A stretch of 64,000 nucleotides of DNA, taken from contig CM037877.1 in the NCBI GenBank assembly GCA_021292165.1, positions 83,793,691 through 83,857,690 of the forward strand, read 5' to 3'. The stretch's first letter is position 1. Each line of letters begins with the position of its first letter. Position numbers and translations under genes: made by a program. A model generated the notes under the pieces. That model worked only from the letters and a program-made list of their open reading frames with translations. It made no database searches and was not told the origin of the DNA. This DNA is from Shinisaurus crocodilurus (lineage: Eukaryota; Chordata; Lepidosauria; Squamata; Shinisauridae). This document shows, piece after piece, positions 10,271-21,274 of the stretch.

Positions 10271-11470
10271 TGTCGGATTCACAAAGAATATGAAATACTT
10301 AACATACTATCCTATATCAGTACAGCTGAAACCCAAGCATCAGGGGTTCCTTACACCCAGGCAACCCCTTTACACCCTGCTGAAGCAACAGCTTCCTTCA
10401 CTATAGGTGAGAAGCCTTCAGGCAGTGTGCTCTCCAAGGTCCTGATCAGTTCTGCCTAGTTCTAGCCTGATTCCAGTAAGTCTGGACCTTGCTGGTCAAG
10501 ACCTTACTCTGTCCAAATTTTCTTTGCTTTACCTATTGGAACCTGCCTTTGACTAATATGAGTCTACTACATCAGCTGCTACACCCCCCAGTTATCAGGT
10601 ACCACAACTACAGCTCATTCCCCAGGGAGGTCAGAGCTTAGCTGGGGCAAGCAAGGACTATGGGATCTTGAAAGCACGGAAGTCTGGGGCAGGGCCAACA
10701 AGGATCCTAATTTTCCTTTCTGCATGTTTCGTTTTACACTAGATAACATCTGTATATGGTACCTGAGACACTCACCCAGCATGAGGGTGAATCATCATCA
10801 GCTGCTCCATGATACAGTAACACAGAGAGTTTGTCAAAGTCCATGAAGTCCTCCTCTAGGCTTGTGGGGAAACCAATATGCCCTTCACCAACACAGCAGC
10901 ATTTTTAGGCAATTGGTGAAGTTCTGGAAAGGCAACCTCCCTTAGTCCCTGCCAGCCCCATTCAGCCCTGGGCCCTGCCAATTACCTCTCAGAGGAGATG
11001 CATCTAAATGGAGATGCATGTGTTTGGGCTGTTGTCTCTCACACCTACATCCCATCTGCTTCCACCTTTTCACCCACTCCATCCATTTCCCTAAGGCTGG
11101 GAAAATATGTCCCCACCCCTTCTGACCTGGCTGTTTTTACTTGCAGTTAAGCCAACCCAGAGGGATGGCAGGATCACATAGCCCCAATGGCAATAGTGCC
11201 TCATAACTATGAAATCCTGCATGAAACAAGTTTCCCCCTTTCTTTACATTTTTCTTTGAACTCAGTTTAGAGTCCTCCAATCAGAATTCTCACTTGATGA
11301 CTTGGCCAACAATGCTAGTGAGCTTTCTAGAATGAGATATGTTGCTCTGAATGTGTTCACAATCCTGATCACTTGCAGAACATGGCATCTCCAAAGTCCT
11401 CCTTTGCTTTTATCCTGACTGCAGAATAGTCCTTCAAGAACCTATTTTCCGTGCCTACAACAACCAGTGA
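10271..11470. other. No gene recognised
   Basis: This is mixed-composition DNA without a long frame or a repeat I can name. Confidence 0.5.
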
Positions 11471-11472
11471 GA

Positions 11473-11550
11473 CCAGCCTTCCCCAACCTGGCACCCTCCA
11501 GATGTGTTGGCCTGCAACTCCTAGCATTCCCCAGCCAGCATGGCACCAGA
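11473..11550. mobile_element. hAT-type palindromic MITE, family C (partial)
   Basis: CCAGCCTTCCCCAACCTGGC, CCTCCAGATGTGTTGG and CCAGCCAGCATGGC are the left half of family C. Complete copies are at 41,742 and 43,329. The inverted right half is missing. Confidence 0.7.
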
Positions 11551-11737
11551 CAATTCATTGCCTGGTAATTCAGGCAATTCATCACCTGACACAGCAGCTG
11601 CTGATATTTGTTTTGAATAGATGAAATATTGCAAGACAATTCTATTTTTCTAGTACTACATTATTCCAAAGGTGGGGGTGGAAAACACTCTCTTAACTTT
11701 TAATCCAGTGGAACAGAATTTATTGAAGACTAAATAG

Positions 11738-11797
11738 ATACAGCATATAGCGGATGAAGTACATCCGCTATATGCTGTATAGCGTATGTACTTCATC
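11738..11797. repeat. Nested palindrome, 19-bp perfect arms
   Basis: ATACAGCATATAGCGGATG (11,738-11,756) is exactly inverted at 11,762-11,780 after the 5-base loop AAGTA. A second inverse copy of AGCGGATGAAGTACAT follows at once as ATGTACTTCATCCGCT, so two alternative hairpins share one arm. Confidence 0.95.
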
Positions 11798-11802
11798 CGC
11801 TT

Positions 11803-11912
11803 CCTCAACATGGCGCCCTCAAGATATTGCTGGATTACAACTTCCATCACCCCTGATAATTGGCTATGCTGGCTGGGGCTGATGGGAGTTCTAGTTGGGG
11901 AAGGTTGGACTA
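11803..11912. mobile_element. hAT-type palindromic MITE, family C (diverged)
   Basis: ATGGCGCCCTCAAGATATTG and TGGATTACAACTTCCATCA are followed by the inverse-type right half GGCTGATGGGAGTTCTAG and TTGGGGAAGGTTGG. The order matches family C. Confidence 0.65.
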
Positions 11913-12529
11913 AAGCCTTTAGCAACATGTAATGGTGGTTAGGGGAGGCTTTGGGCAGTGATCCTTTAAGAAATGGGGTGTTAAAAATGAGAAAATAGTG
12001 TGTCCCTATTTTCATCTGTAATATGTTAGAGGGTATATGAAAAGAGAAAAGAGCCCCAAGATTTATCAAGGCCTCCTGACTCTCTTTCACCTCATTCCAA
12101 CCTCTGATTTACTTCTCAGTTGTAAAGAAATAAGAGAAGGGCGGGAGCCCAGGATTCCCCCCCACTTAGAAATGTGTGTATTTTTTTAATAGCAGCTCAT
12201 GTGGATGGGCCCAGAAGAGGACACATGGCAAGGATTCCTGGGTGCTCTCTCTGCAGAAGGATGGACTGTGGGGCAGCAGTTTCCTCTTTCTACCTCGCTG
12301 AACAGTTCCATCCTAGACAGATGCAATGAGAACCACTGCCACAAAGGTCTAGGGATCAATGATGGATAGAGATAGACATCAGTGATAGATAGAGGTTGAA
12401 TAAAGAAGGTGCCATCACAGAGACTATCTGATAAGGAGTAACAGTCTGGCACTTTGGAGCCTTAAAGGTGAATGGTCTGTCCACCTTTCTAAACTTTGTT
12501 CTGAACTAGCAGGCACACCACCCTGGGTT

Positions 12530-12660
12530 CATTCATTCATTCATTCATTCATTCATTACATTTCTATACCGCCCAACAGCCAAAGCTCTCTGGGCACTTT
12601 ACAAAGATTAAAAATCTTTAAAAATACAATACTGTGCACAATATAAAAACAATTTAGCTA
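12530..12660 (-). mobile_element. LINE 3' end with (ATTC)n tail
   Basis: A run of ATTC repeats precedes TTTCTATACCGCCCAACAGC and CTCTCTGGGCACTTTACAA. This is the antisense LINE tail also seen at 4,314, here with an ATTC rather than an ATTT tail. Confidence 0.7.
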
Positions 12661-12679
12661 CAAACATATAAACAGACAG

Positions 12680-12706
12680 CGCACACACACACACACACAC
12701 ACACAT
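12680..12706. repeat. (AC)n microsatellite
   Basis: A directly visible run of AC dinucleotides ends at the start of repeat X copy 2. Confidence 0.9.
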
Positions 12707-12707
12707 C

Positions 12708-13170
12708 TGGATCCAGATTTACATTGGATCAACTGCACAGTGACAGTGCAAGTGGACTTCCCTGCCCCCTCCTTCCCATGGCAGCCCCTCCAGCCCCCTG
12801 AAAATGCTTCACAAAGACCCTGTCTGGATGTAATGGCAGTGTTCGGCGGCAATTTATGGGTTAATTAACCCACAGTTAAAGAATCCCAAGTTAACCCATG
12901 GTTTGTTCTTGGATTAACTTGTGGTTGTTTAACCCACAAACAACCCCACATGCCTGGGTTTGGACGTCACGGAAATAGCCTACGAATACTGCATTCGTAG
13001 GGTTAATCAGCCCACAAATTGCTGCCAAATGCCACTGTTACATCTGAACAGGGCCAGAGAGTCAAAAGCCCCTGCTGAATGGAGTGAACTATGGTATGGG
13101 GGTGAGGGCAGGATCCCACAAAATTGGGTAGAGGAACCTTATGCAAGCAGAGCCCTTTCTCTTGCAGACA
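12708..13170 (+). repeat. Interspersed repeat X, copy 2, split by an hAT-like MITE
   Basis: The left part, 12,708-12,817, runs from TGGATCCAGATTTACATTGG to GAAAATGCTTCACAAAGA. The right part resumes at 13,054 with CAGAGAGTCAAAAG and ends near TCTCTTGCAGACACAC. Against copy 1 (6,918-7,150), the interruption falls exactly where CACAGAGAGTC should be continuous. Confidence 0.65.
12818..13053. mobile_element. hAT-like MITE nested in repeat X
   Basis: The left end CCCTGTCTGGATGTAATGG is inverted at the right end as GTTACATCTGAACAGGG. The interior is rich in AACCCACA and TGGGTTAA motifs like family A. The flanks ACAAAGA and CAGAGAG look like a diverged 7-8 bp target duplication of ACAGAGA. Size is 236 bases and there is no coding frame. 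Confidence 0.65.
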
Positions 13171-14545
13171 CACTCAGAATTATGGGTGAATTAATGTGTG
13201 TGTGTTTGTAATGCAGACCCAAGAGAATATGCCTGCAGTTATTACAATTAAATGCTCTGAAATGGGAAGGCACTTATTTTGTTCTGTTTTAAGATGAGGA
13301 AATATTTACAGAGAAAGGGTAAGTGGCTCTTTTAAATCCACTCAAGTTTTCAAATGCAAACACATCAGGGTCATACACTGCAGGCATTTTCCTGTATGAA
13401 TTGCAAATACAGGATAAGCTTGCAAATGTGTAGTTATCCTGTATAAGCAAGCTCATGTTTGCATAAAGTGCTACTTCTGTGCAATGTGTTTCTCCCCATT
13501 CTGTATAAAGGTCACAATTCTGTCTCTACATTGTCCCTCTTTCTATTTTGTCCCCTCCAGTTGTTATTCATATTGCCTGGCTAACAATATCTTGTTAGAT
13601 TTGCAATATTTATTTATTACTCTCTGCTAAGCATGAAACTCAGCAGCTATTCTGAGTTAATAGGTTACTTCCACTGGTTTTTCTGAACTGCTTTCCCACC
13701 AGTTGAGAAGAAAGTGTGAGTTTTTAATTTTTATTGCAGAAATAAATTCAACGAACCATTTCCTTGAGAGAGAGGGGTCAGGAAGGGAGATATGTGAACC
13801 AAGGTGGTGTTTTGGTTCCAGCTCCCAAGGGGGTTATTCACAGATTTGCATTTTTATCTCTTTGGTTCCACTGATTCCATCTTCATACAGTTCCTCAGAT
13901 AGAGTGAAAAGGGGAGGAGATAAATAATGCATGATGTTATTGGCCGAGAAATATTGTGAGAATTCACTTCAAACAGCATATGCTATTTACATTGTTAGAT
14001 TCTCTGAGCTGTTCCATTAGGGCTCATCTGAACATGTAATATTTCCCAATTAAATGTGTTGGTAGGAATTATTCATTTTAATAATTAAATAGTTTCCAAA
14101 GCTCCCTGAAGAGCGTTACCATGGAGGATTTGACCCACTGCTGGGAATATTCACAGCATGGTAATGTACAGTGTAGGGGCAACTGCTTAATGTCAGGGCT
14201 GCATATGCATGAAAAGCCAGCCTTGAGCATGGGTAGCTGCATTTGTGTGTGCATATCATCCCACTCCTCTTTCTACAAAACAGAGGCCAGCTCTAGAATA
14301 GATAGCATTGCAAAGCTTGTTAATGGAGTACTTTGCAAACTGAATGCTCATCTCTCTAGATTTTAATGAGGCTCGTTCACACATTCATGTTCACAGTCCT
14401 GGGCTAGTTCACACATCACATGCACATATATCACTTGATCTTTCATCACTTCATGACTCGTAGCCAAATGTGTGAAAATCTGACCTGAATGAAAAACATT
14501 GTGTCGGAAAATGATGTGGAATTATATTAAAGCATCTGTGGTATT
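13171..14545. other. No gene recognised
   Basis: This is AT-leaning unique DNA. No frame here resembles a known protein and no repeat was identified. Confidence 0.5.
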
Positions 14546-14548
14546 TTA

Positions 14549-14715
14549 TTTCATAGATTTCATAGATCTGATAGAGTTGGAAGGAAGGAGCCTACAAGGC
14601 TATCGAGTCCAACCCCCTGCTCATTGCAGGAAACTAGAGGAGGGGTTTTCCATCCAAGTAATAACCAGGTCTGACCCTGCTTAGCTTTCCACACTCAGAC
14701 AAGCTGAGCCAGCGT
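14549..14715 (-). mobile_element. CR1 LINE 3' end
   Basis: TTTCATAGATTTCATAGATC, GAGTTGGAAGG, TCGAGTCCAACCCCCTGCTC, TGCAGGAAACTAGAGGAGGG and GCTTAGCTTTCCACACTCAG appear in the same order as at 18,524-18,680. The leading repeats are the antisense of the CR1 3' terminus. Confidence 0.75.
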
Positions 14716-16265
14716 GAGCCACAGGCCTGTATATTTTAATGGTTTCTTGACCCATGTGAGTCGCCACTTGATGCTGGAGTCAAAAGACGAATCAACACGT
14801 GTGAATCAGCCATTAATCTCTCCCCTTTCGTTCTGCAAGGTCTGGTACAATAATGCAGAATTATTACAGAATTGATTTGCTACTGTCTCCGCAGCATGAG
14901 AATGGGAGAAGGGTCTTTCTGCATGGCCAGAAGCCGCAGATGTCTGCTTCTCTGAAGTTTTTAACATGGTTACTCATCATCTGTTTCCCACACTTTCTTC
15001 ATCCAACAGAGATGAGTAGCTTTGACAGCCAAAATACTAATGAGCTAGAAGAGAAATCACCACAGAACTTTTGTGATGTAGGAAGGAAGCTGGATCTAGA
15101 TCCCTGGAATTAAGCTAGGGATAGTGGATATATAAATGAGGGAAAAGGTGTCAAGTGGGTAGCAGAAAGATCTCCAAAGATGTTCAAGTAAACGGACACT
15201 ATTCATGGCCTCTCATTTTTAGCAGAATTCTTCAAATAGCCAATAACGTAGGTTGCATATATTTATCGTTCTGCTGTTTTCCTGTTGTTCCTTGACCTGT
15301 TTAATCTCTTCGCGCCACCTCCTCCTCCACCACCACCCACTTCCAACTGGTTGCCAATCTGTGACACTCTTGCTCATTTGCTACAGTTGTGTGAGCTCGC
15401 CCGGCTGTTCATGGGAAAGGCAGCTCTGCCTCATTTCCTTTCTCCACTGTAATCCCATATGTATGCCATCAAAACAGAGTCTTCTAGAAGTACATTACTA
15501 TAGCAACTGCACTTCTATTTCTACCTCTGACCTTAATTTCTCAGTGGTAGCATAAATGATATTTGAGAGTTCATTTAACAACATCATCACAACACCAAAT
15601 ATGGCTTTGTTTGTTGCTGTTTTTCTGATGAAAATAAACCAAACACACACCGTCAAAACTTCATGGTCAAGTAAGCCAATTCAATGCTAGGTGGAAAGTA
15701 GATCAAAACACAGCCTTTAAATTAGGTCAGTTTCCTTTATTTTTGGGAATGATTGTTTTATTAGTTTTATTTTAAAAATAACATGGTAGCAAACAAATTT
15801 TGATGTTTTTATTCATAGTGAATATATGAGGCCCATGTTAGGATCATGCGTTACACTTTTCTAGTATTTTGCACAACGATTTACACTTCTCCTCTCATTC
15901 AGCCAACAAGTCTATGAACTGAATAATTAATACTGTCATTTCACAGGTGTGAATGAGAATTGTTCTTGGAAGGGTGCGTGTGTTAAATATGAATTTTATT
16001 GTGTTTATGTAAGACAGATTTTATGTTCTGCCTATAAATTCTGGCACATTTTGTTCTTGTAATGGCCTTTGGCTGAACTGGAATCTAGCTGGTGCAAAGA
16101 AATGTGTGTGGCACAAGCAAAGAATTTTCATAGATGTTCTCAGCAGGACTGGTGGTGCAAGAGGGGCCTAGGAGAGCCACAAACATTGGCATGTTTTAAA
16201 ATCAGGATTTTTCAAAATTAATACAGCTTGCCTTTCAACAGAAGGCAACAAATGGGAAGAAGAGT
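14716..16265. other. No gene recognised
   Basis: Frames of 86 codons (14,853-15,113) and 100 codons (15,253-15,555) show no recognisable domain. I treat them as chance frames. Confidence 0.45.
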
Positions 16266-16267
16266 CC

Positions 16268-16680
16268 CAGTATTTATTTATTTATTTAAACTACTTATAT
16301 AATGCTTGGGATCATAAGATCTCTAAGTGGTTTACATAACAAATACATCAAATACAATATAAAAGCCAATAGAAAACCAATCTAAAATAATAAATACACT
16401 AAAGCCTTACAGAAATAGAAAAACAGAGCAGTATAATTACACAACAAGGAAGGCCTGAATAAACAGGTGCATCCTCAAGAGGTGTGTAAGGTTTGCCACA
16501 GTTTCTACCTTTCGGACCACACATGGGAGAGCGTTCCAGCGGGTGGGTGCCACTTCCAACAAAGCCCGCTTACATGCCATTACTTGACAAGACACGGTTG
16601 GCTGTGTGATGATCAACAAGGCCTCCTCAGAAGATAGAGAGTGAAAAAGATGGTCCAAGGCAACAGCATGTCAGAATAAA
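16268..16680 (-). mobile_element. LINE ORF2 C-terminus and 3' end (L2/CR1 group)
   Basis: Read on the minus strand, the frame at 16,437-16,658 encodes a C-terminal LINE segment with LLEVAPTRWNALPCVVRKVE and LTHLLRMHLFIQAF. This matches the position and pattern of the tails at 21,522 and 42,355 (a W-N-LP motif, then a short helical end). Downstream, 16,268-16,430 is an AT-rich 3' region that ends at a TTTATTTATTT run. It is truncated at its 5' side and has no reverse transcriptase core, so it is inactive. Confidence 0.65.
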
Positions 16681-16814
16681 CAATCCAGACATTAAGGAAC
16701 CAATCCCAGGCTCCTGGGAGGGGAGCGGCTGAGGGGCCTTTAGTTGCTGTGGATCTCCCTCTCCAGTGCTGTTGCCGTGATGGTGGAAAATAACCTAGCA
16801 TGATGGGTTAATTT

Positions 16815-17257
16815 TTAGTGGTGTGCACCAACCACAACATTAGGTTCAGACCCCAATTCAGAAAACAGTCCAATTTACCATGAACTGATTTAGAGGCCAT
16901 CCAGTTCGACTTGGGGACCATACCAAATATTGATTAGGCAATCTGAAGCTTCTTGCCACCCATTGACTAGCATTGGAAATCAACAAACAATTGTAACATT
17001 TGTTGCTGTTTGACGGAATTGGATGACATTGGTAGGCACACAGTAGCCCCTTTTGAGAGGATCAAACCAAATGTCAGACAAAGAAGTGCAGGACATTTTG
17101 TGCTTGATGTCTTTACAGTTTGATATTTTAAAACAAAAGTGAACTGCCAATCACTTTTTTTTTTTTATTTCGTGGCAGGATTGGATGGAATTTGCAGGCA
17201 TAGTTACCCCTCCTGAGGGGATGAGGCTTGCCAAGTTTCAGATGAAGAGGTACAAGG
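16815..17257. repeat. Diverged tandem repeat, unit about 163 bp
   Basis: GGAATTGGATGACATTGGTAGGCACACAGTAGCCCCTTTTGAGAGG recurs in diverged form about 163 bases on, as GGATTGGATGGAATTTGCAGGCA...GTTACCCCTCCTGAGGGG. Both are followed by a CAAGTTTCAGATGAAGAGG-like segment. A third related piece lies right of the LTR-like insert, at 18,180-18,240 (CCTGCAAAATTTCAGAAGGA). The left part (GTGGTGTGCACCAACC, CCATCCAGTTCGAC) recalls a squamate repeat that starts AGGGATGTGCA. Confidence 0.5.
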
Positions 17258-18039
17258 TTTTGCGAGGGTAAAGGGGGAAATGAAGAGACGAGACAACAGT
17301 TATGGTATAAAATCAGGGCCACATTTATTGAATTGAAGGTCTGCGAAGGGAGAAGTGCGGGATTAACTAAGGGCGGCCCGAAGGCCAGTGGAGCATGCCT
17401 GGACGAAAGCATCCCGAACTCGAGGGCGGCGCGGTGACTCGCCACCCTTGAATCCTGCACTCGGAGTGCTGGGGGATCTACCCATGATCACCATCCCCTG
17501 GCGCCGCGGGACAACCGAGGAGGGTGAGATGGGTAGACCCCAAAGGCGACCCTACCTCTCACAAATTGAGCCACAAGGCATCTACATTTGTGAGGCTCGG
17601 GTTCTCGCCAATCACCTTGAAAGGTGCCATGGGATGCACACCGAAACCCTAACCCCACTGCCTATACACCGCACTTACCGCCTAACCTAAGGCCAATGTG
17701 ACCGAATTAGCAGGTAACCCAAAATAATAAACCCACTGCCGATTCCACAGTATGGAGTAGGCGAAACACGCACGCTGCCCCGAGCCAATTAGGACAACGA
17801 GCCAAAATTCCTACTCGGCCCCATAAAAGGCGACCAGAGGAGCCCACACTGCTTCATCGGGAGTGGAGGGAGGGAGCTGCAAAAAAGGAGGCGTGGGGTG
17901 GGGTCTCCTGTGCCTAAATACTGCCTCAGGGCCCCACCCCTTAAGCCTCACCCCATCGGGCAAACAATTTGCCCGTGCCCTGATTGGAGGTGAAATCACC
18001 TCATTCTAGCTCTCGCTCTCCCCTCCCCCCCTCGCAAAA
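17258..18039 (-). mobile_element. GC-rich LTR-like insert
   Basis: The block interrupts the tandem repeat and is much richer in G+C than its neighbours. Read on the minus strand it has a possible TATTTAG box near 17,915. A polyadenylation signal AATAAA lies near 17,325, then a U5-like end reading TGTTGTCTCGTCTCTTCATT. Nearly the same end is seen on the + strand at 43,061-43,112. An 11-base inverted pair, TTTTGCGAGGG (17,258-17,268) and CCCTCGCAAAA (18,029-18,039), marks its limits but fits a DNA element better than an LTR, so the class stays open. No internal coding region is present. Confidence 0.45.
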
Positions 18040-18139
18040 TCCTCCCCCCCCACAGGAACGTGGGGTGCGAAGGGAATTCTGTGTGCAAGAGCAGCCTTTC
18101 CACATTGAGAGTTTCCCAAAAAAGGGTGCAAATCCCCCC

Positions 18140-18520
18140 CCTGTTCTTTGTGGTCAATTTGTATGAAAATGACATGCTTCATAGAGGTGTTCCTAGGCAA
18201 GAAACCTGCAAAATTTCAGAAGGAGCAGTGCAGGGACTAGGGAGTTACGATGAATGAAAAACGGTTTAAGGCTTTTTTTGTTTTCTGCTCAGTTGTCACC
18301 AAAACCACAGTAAGTGCAATAGGACAGAGGTGGATGATGGATGTGGGGCATCCAGTGTCAGAGGCAGAAATATGTGGACATCCAGCATTTTTCAAGCAAG
18401 CACTCAATGCTACACCCTCCCAGGGCTCACAGACTCACAAAAACTCTTTTAATGGTCCTGCTCCTGGGATAGAGAACAAGTAAAGAGCACTGAACACTGA
18501 AACAGTCCTGTGATATATTA
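18140..18520. other. Tandem-repeat remnant and unassigned DNA
   Basis: The first 100 bases resemble the tandem unit left of the LTR-like insert. The remainder is unassigned. Confidence 0.4.
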
Positions 18521-18523
18521 CTT

Positions 18524-18685
18524 TCATAGAGTTATTCATAGATCCTAGAGTTGGAAGGGGCCTACTAGGCCATCGAGTCCAACCCCCTGCTCAATGCAGG
18601 AAACTAGAGGAGGGGTCTCCCATCCAAGTAATAACCAGGCCTGACCCGGCTTAGCTTTCCACGCTCAGACAAGCTAGCCCTGGTA
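18524..18685 (-). mobile_element. CR1 LINE 3' end
   Basis: TTTCATAGAGTTATTCATAG, GAGTTGGAAGGGGCCTACTA, CATCGAGTCCAACCCCCTGC and AAGTAATAACCAGGCCTGAC are followed by a cut at CAGACAAGCTAGCC. It is closely related to the copy at 14,549. Confidence 0.8.
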
Positions 18686-18849
18686 AAAAAAATATATATC
18701 AGTACAATTAGAAACTAGAGCCATCACAAAACTATTCTCCCTCCTGTCCCCATCTTGGCATTTTCTTACACAGAGAACTTGGGAAGAAATGCATCCATTT
18801 TTGCAGACACATTGTTGGGGTCTCTGGGTCCCTCTGAATAGCTAACAAA

Positions 18850-19804
18850 GATTTGGGAGAGTTTAGATTCAGATTTGGTCCACTTCAGAGGAGCCCTGCT
18901 TCAATTCAGGCATCTCCCAGATCTTTCTGGATCAGCCTAGTAAATTTCTCTAAATCATTTTCCCCGATCAAACACAGTATTCATGATGTACATCTTTTTC
19001 AGGCTCATGTTCCAGAAAAGACTTTTCTCCCCCATGTGAGCCTCCATAGCTGTCTTCCTCCAAGTAGCCCGGCAGTGATCAACTTTTCAGTTGTCCCTGT
19101 ATGGCTTCCCGAAAACATTTTCACTGTCCATTTCGCTGGCATCCCTCCCTTTTCTGCTGTCTCTCTTCAAAGGTCCAGTTGTTATCTGTCCCAGTATATC
19201 AATCTTCGCCTCGTCCTCCCTGCTGTGCACTTCCGACCTCACCAGTCCCCCCAACAATTTATTTTGGAATGCTTGAAACAGTTCCATCCAATTGCAGCAA
19301 TAAATCATAAGTAGCCATCTTGTCTGTGACGCAGTAAGAATTTACAGCTACTTTAAACTCTTCCAGAATTCAAAGTAAAAGGAGTTATAGTACCTCTTTC
19401 TTTCTCGTTTCAAAACACATTTGTTGATCTTCCCATTATGAAGTTTTTAAAGCACATTTTCTTTTTAGTATTCCAGATGAGGGTATTTAATCCTGATTGT
19501 GGATAAAATTCCTCTTTATTACCAATTGTCAATAAATCTTTAAGAAATTGAGTTGTCATTCTTCAGGTTCTTAAAAAAAAAGAACTCCAAACGCGGCGTT
19601 GAGCGATGATGGCTTCTTCCACACTCTACCCCTCCCCGAGAGAATCTGCAGACGCGCAAGCAACTGCAAAAAAACTCACGGAGAGCAATTAAGAGATATG
19701 CTGGGAATCACTCTTAGATCATCCTCTTATTCCGAGGAGATTAAGCAGCCAAGATAACCTCTTGACTGGATTTCTCGCCGTGCTGGTCTCCCTTTGATTT
19801 GAGT
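18850..19804 (-). mobile_element. Possible L1-type LINE 5' region and start of ORF1
   Basis: On the minus strand a G+C-rich segment containing CGCCGCGTTTGG leads into frames such as the 73-codon one at 19,087-19,308, with no Met-to-stop continuity. The motif CAAGATGGC (minus strand, near 19,315) recalls the YY1-type box of L1 5' regions. I could not identify a conserved ORF1 domain. The call is an inference from layout and from its position beside another LINE. Confidence 0.25.
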
Positions 19805-21000
19805 TCTTTAAGAATTTCAGGATGAACACTACCTGGGCCTATTCAATTTGTCAATAAGGTCAAGAACTTCATCTCTTGTCACCACTATTTGCCTCAGTTG
19901 CTCAAGATTCCCTTCCTAAAAACATCAGTTCAGGCACAGGTATCTGCAATAAAGTTAGATTAAAAGAATTCAATCTGCTTCTCCGCAATCTCCTTATCCT
20001 CCTTTAACTCCATGGACATCCAATGGTCCAACTACTTCCCTAGCTTCCTCCTTCTGATATATTTAAAGAATTATTTATCATTGACCTTGATGTTATTAGT
20101 GACATGCTCCTTAAAATGCCATATTATTATTGTTGTTGTTGTTGTTATTGTTATTATTGCATCTCTTATTATATGCTTGCATCTCCTTTGTGCAAATTTC
20201 AATTCCTATTTGTTCTCCCCATTTGGGCAAAACTTCCATTTTTTGAAGAAAGATCGTGTGGCGTAGTGGTTAGAGTGTTGGACTGGGACTCAGGAGATCT
20301 GGGTTCTAGTCCCCGCTCGGCCATGAAACTCACTGGGTGACTTTGGGCCAGTCACTGACTCTCAGCCTAACCTACCTCACAGGGTTGTTGTGAGGATAAA
20401 ATGGAGAGGAGGAGGAGGATTCTGTAAGCCGCCTTGGGTTCCTTTCAGGAAAAAAGGCGGGGTATAAATATAATAAATAAATAAATAAATTCTCAACACT
20501 GCTTGTTAACTTTGCTGGTGACCTCCTGGACTTAGTGGTACCTTTCCTGACCTGCGATATGCATTCTAGCTGAGCTTCTATTGTGGTTTTGTCACCTCCA
20601 AGCATTTTGGAAAAATTTAACCCCCTCAGTTCCCTTTCAACTTCCTTTTTATGAGTCCTCTCGTTTTAGAGAAGTTTCCTCTTTTGAAGTCAAATGTCAA
20701 ATGTGACTATATTGGACTTCCTTGGCAAATTTCCACTTAATATAAATTAAATTTGATAGCACTGTGGTCACTGTTTCCAACAACACTCACATCTGACAGT
20801 AGGTCCTGGCCAGCACCACTTTGGTTACCTCCCCTCTGGTTGGTTCAAAGCAATGCCACGTCCAGTATGCCCTTCCCTGTCCTTCCTATAGAGTTTATAT
20901 CCAGAAATGACAGTATCCCACTGGTTCTATCTGTTCCATCAGGTTTTCATTATGCCCATTAGGTTCTCCTTTAAAACCACATGCTCCAACTCTTATGCTG
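19805..21000 (-). mobile_element. CR1 LINE ORF2 remnant, split by a SINE
   Basis: On the minus strand this encodes the stretch of CR1 ORF2 between the endonuclease and the reverse transcriptase. The frame at 20,372-20,605 reads TTIEAQLECISQVRKGTTKS, a strongly CR1-like segment. Further on, the antisense of KNIKGNNKNFFKYI-type sequence appears as TATTTAAAGAATTATTTATC near 20,060, and the end near 19,850-19,920 codes a DLIDKLNR/EELRQIVV-like helix. Frames are broken in several places and no catalytic FADD box lies in the block, so it is a dead fragment. The SINE at 20,254-20,490 interrupts it. Confidence 0.75.
20254..20490 (+). mobile_element. tRNA-derived SINE, copy 2
   Basis: The head GTGGCGTAGTGGTTAGAGTG matches a pol III box A, and GGTTCTAGTCC matches box B. 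The body is nearly identical to the other copies (GGGTGACTTTGGGCCAGTCA, CACAGGGTTGTTGTGAGGAT). The tail is TATAAATATAATAAATAAAT. It lies inside the CR1 ORF2 remnant and in the opposite orientation, so it is younger than that fragment. Confidence 0.9.
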
Positions 21001-21274
21001 AAGTATGACTCTTGTGTGAAGTTTAACTAGAATGCTCTTCTGCATTAATGCTGTGAAATCCCCAGGAATTTCCACCACTCTGTGTTTCTAAATGTCATGG
21101 AATATGCAACAAACCATGTGTGCACACACACAAGGGAAATGCACAGGTGTGTAGCAGTGCAGACTATGAACATGAATTACAATCACACATCACTGTGCAG
21201 CTTTTCCCCTGCCCCAGAAAAATTCCTGCGGACACCTGTGAGCCATCTGTTGAGGACACTTTAGCTACAGATGT

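Noticed and set aside
18853..19314. 153-codon + strand frame as a gene
   Set aside because: It overlaps a region better explained as minus-strand LINE-like sequence. Three frames are open at once over 19,090-19,310, and no domain is visible.
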